Assembly: GCA_013153455.1 (NCBI GenBank)
Contig: JAADEK010000051.1
Location: forward strand, 1-7,135
DNA length: 7,135 nucleotides
Source: Aquificota bacterium
Lineage (GTDB): Bacteria; Aquificota; Aquificia; Aquificales; Aquificaceae
Direction: 5' to 3'
Shown: positions 5,847-7,135 of the stretch, one piece after another
Position numbering within the stretch: the first letter of the stretch is position 1
Layout: every line of letters starts with the position of its first letter
Position numbers and translations under genes: made by a program
Notes under the pieces: generated by a model
What the model was told of the DNA's origin: nothing
The model's database searches: none
Seen by the model: the letters and a program-made list of their open reading frames with translations, nothing else

Positions 5847-7135
<1,289 letters not shown>

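Overview
The window looks like chromosomal DNA from a thermophilic bacterium, most likely of the Aquificales (Aquifex/Hydrogenobacter/Thermocrinis type). This is inferred from composition and style: mid GC, heavy use of ATA (Ile) and AGG (Arg) codons, Lys/Glu-rich proteins, very short intergenic gaps and GGAGG ribosome binding sites. The assignment rests on impression, not on a search. There are six protein genes, one of them cut by the window edge. I saw no RNA gene, mobile element or CRISPR array, and no gene-free stretch over 300 bases.

Layout: a folC-type folylpolyglutamate/dihydrofolate synthase runs leftward from 860 off the left edge. It is divergent, across 50 bp, from a three-gene rightward block: a dihydrolipoamide dehydrogenase (911-2308), an Mrp/ApbC-type Fe-S P-loop ATPase (2376-3431) and a NifS/IscS-fold protein (3491-4711). 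Each gene of the block has a strong Shine-Dalgarno sequence. The two gaps inside the block hold compact GC-rich hairpins, and the block ends in a classic intrinsic terminator (4716-4746). Next comes a rightward PerM/AI-2E family membrane protein (4764-5813), which converges on a leftward purD (7121-5847) with a purD terminator between them.

The most interesting content is the middle block. The NifS/IscS-fold protein keeps the fold and the loop cysteine (Cys335, SGSAC). It lacks the PLP Schiff-base lysine (HK..GPKG is HLMYGPKG, Leu212), and most other PLP and substrate contacts are changed too. Its neighbour Mrp has only one cysteine in the whole protein: the cluster-binding CxxC is Cys277-x-x-Asp280. 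So a desulfurase-like protein that probably cannot act as a PLP enzyme sits beside an Fe-S carrier with an altered cluster site and an apparently intact disulfide flavoenzyme. This may be a repurposed sulfur or Fe-S module.

A second pattern concerns gene starts. folC, perM and purD lack any Shine-Dalgarno sequence, and each has a TAAAAT or TATAAT box ending only 7-8 nt before the start codon, as expected of leaderless mRNAs. The three genes of the block have normal leaders.
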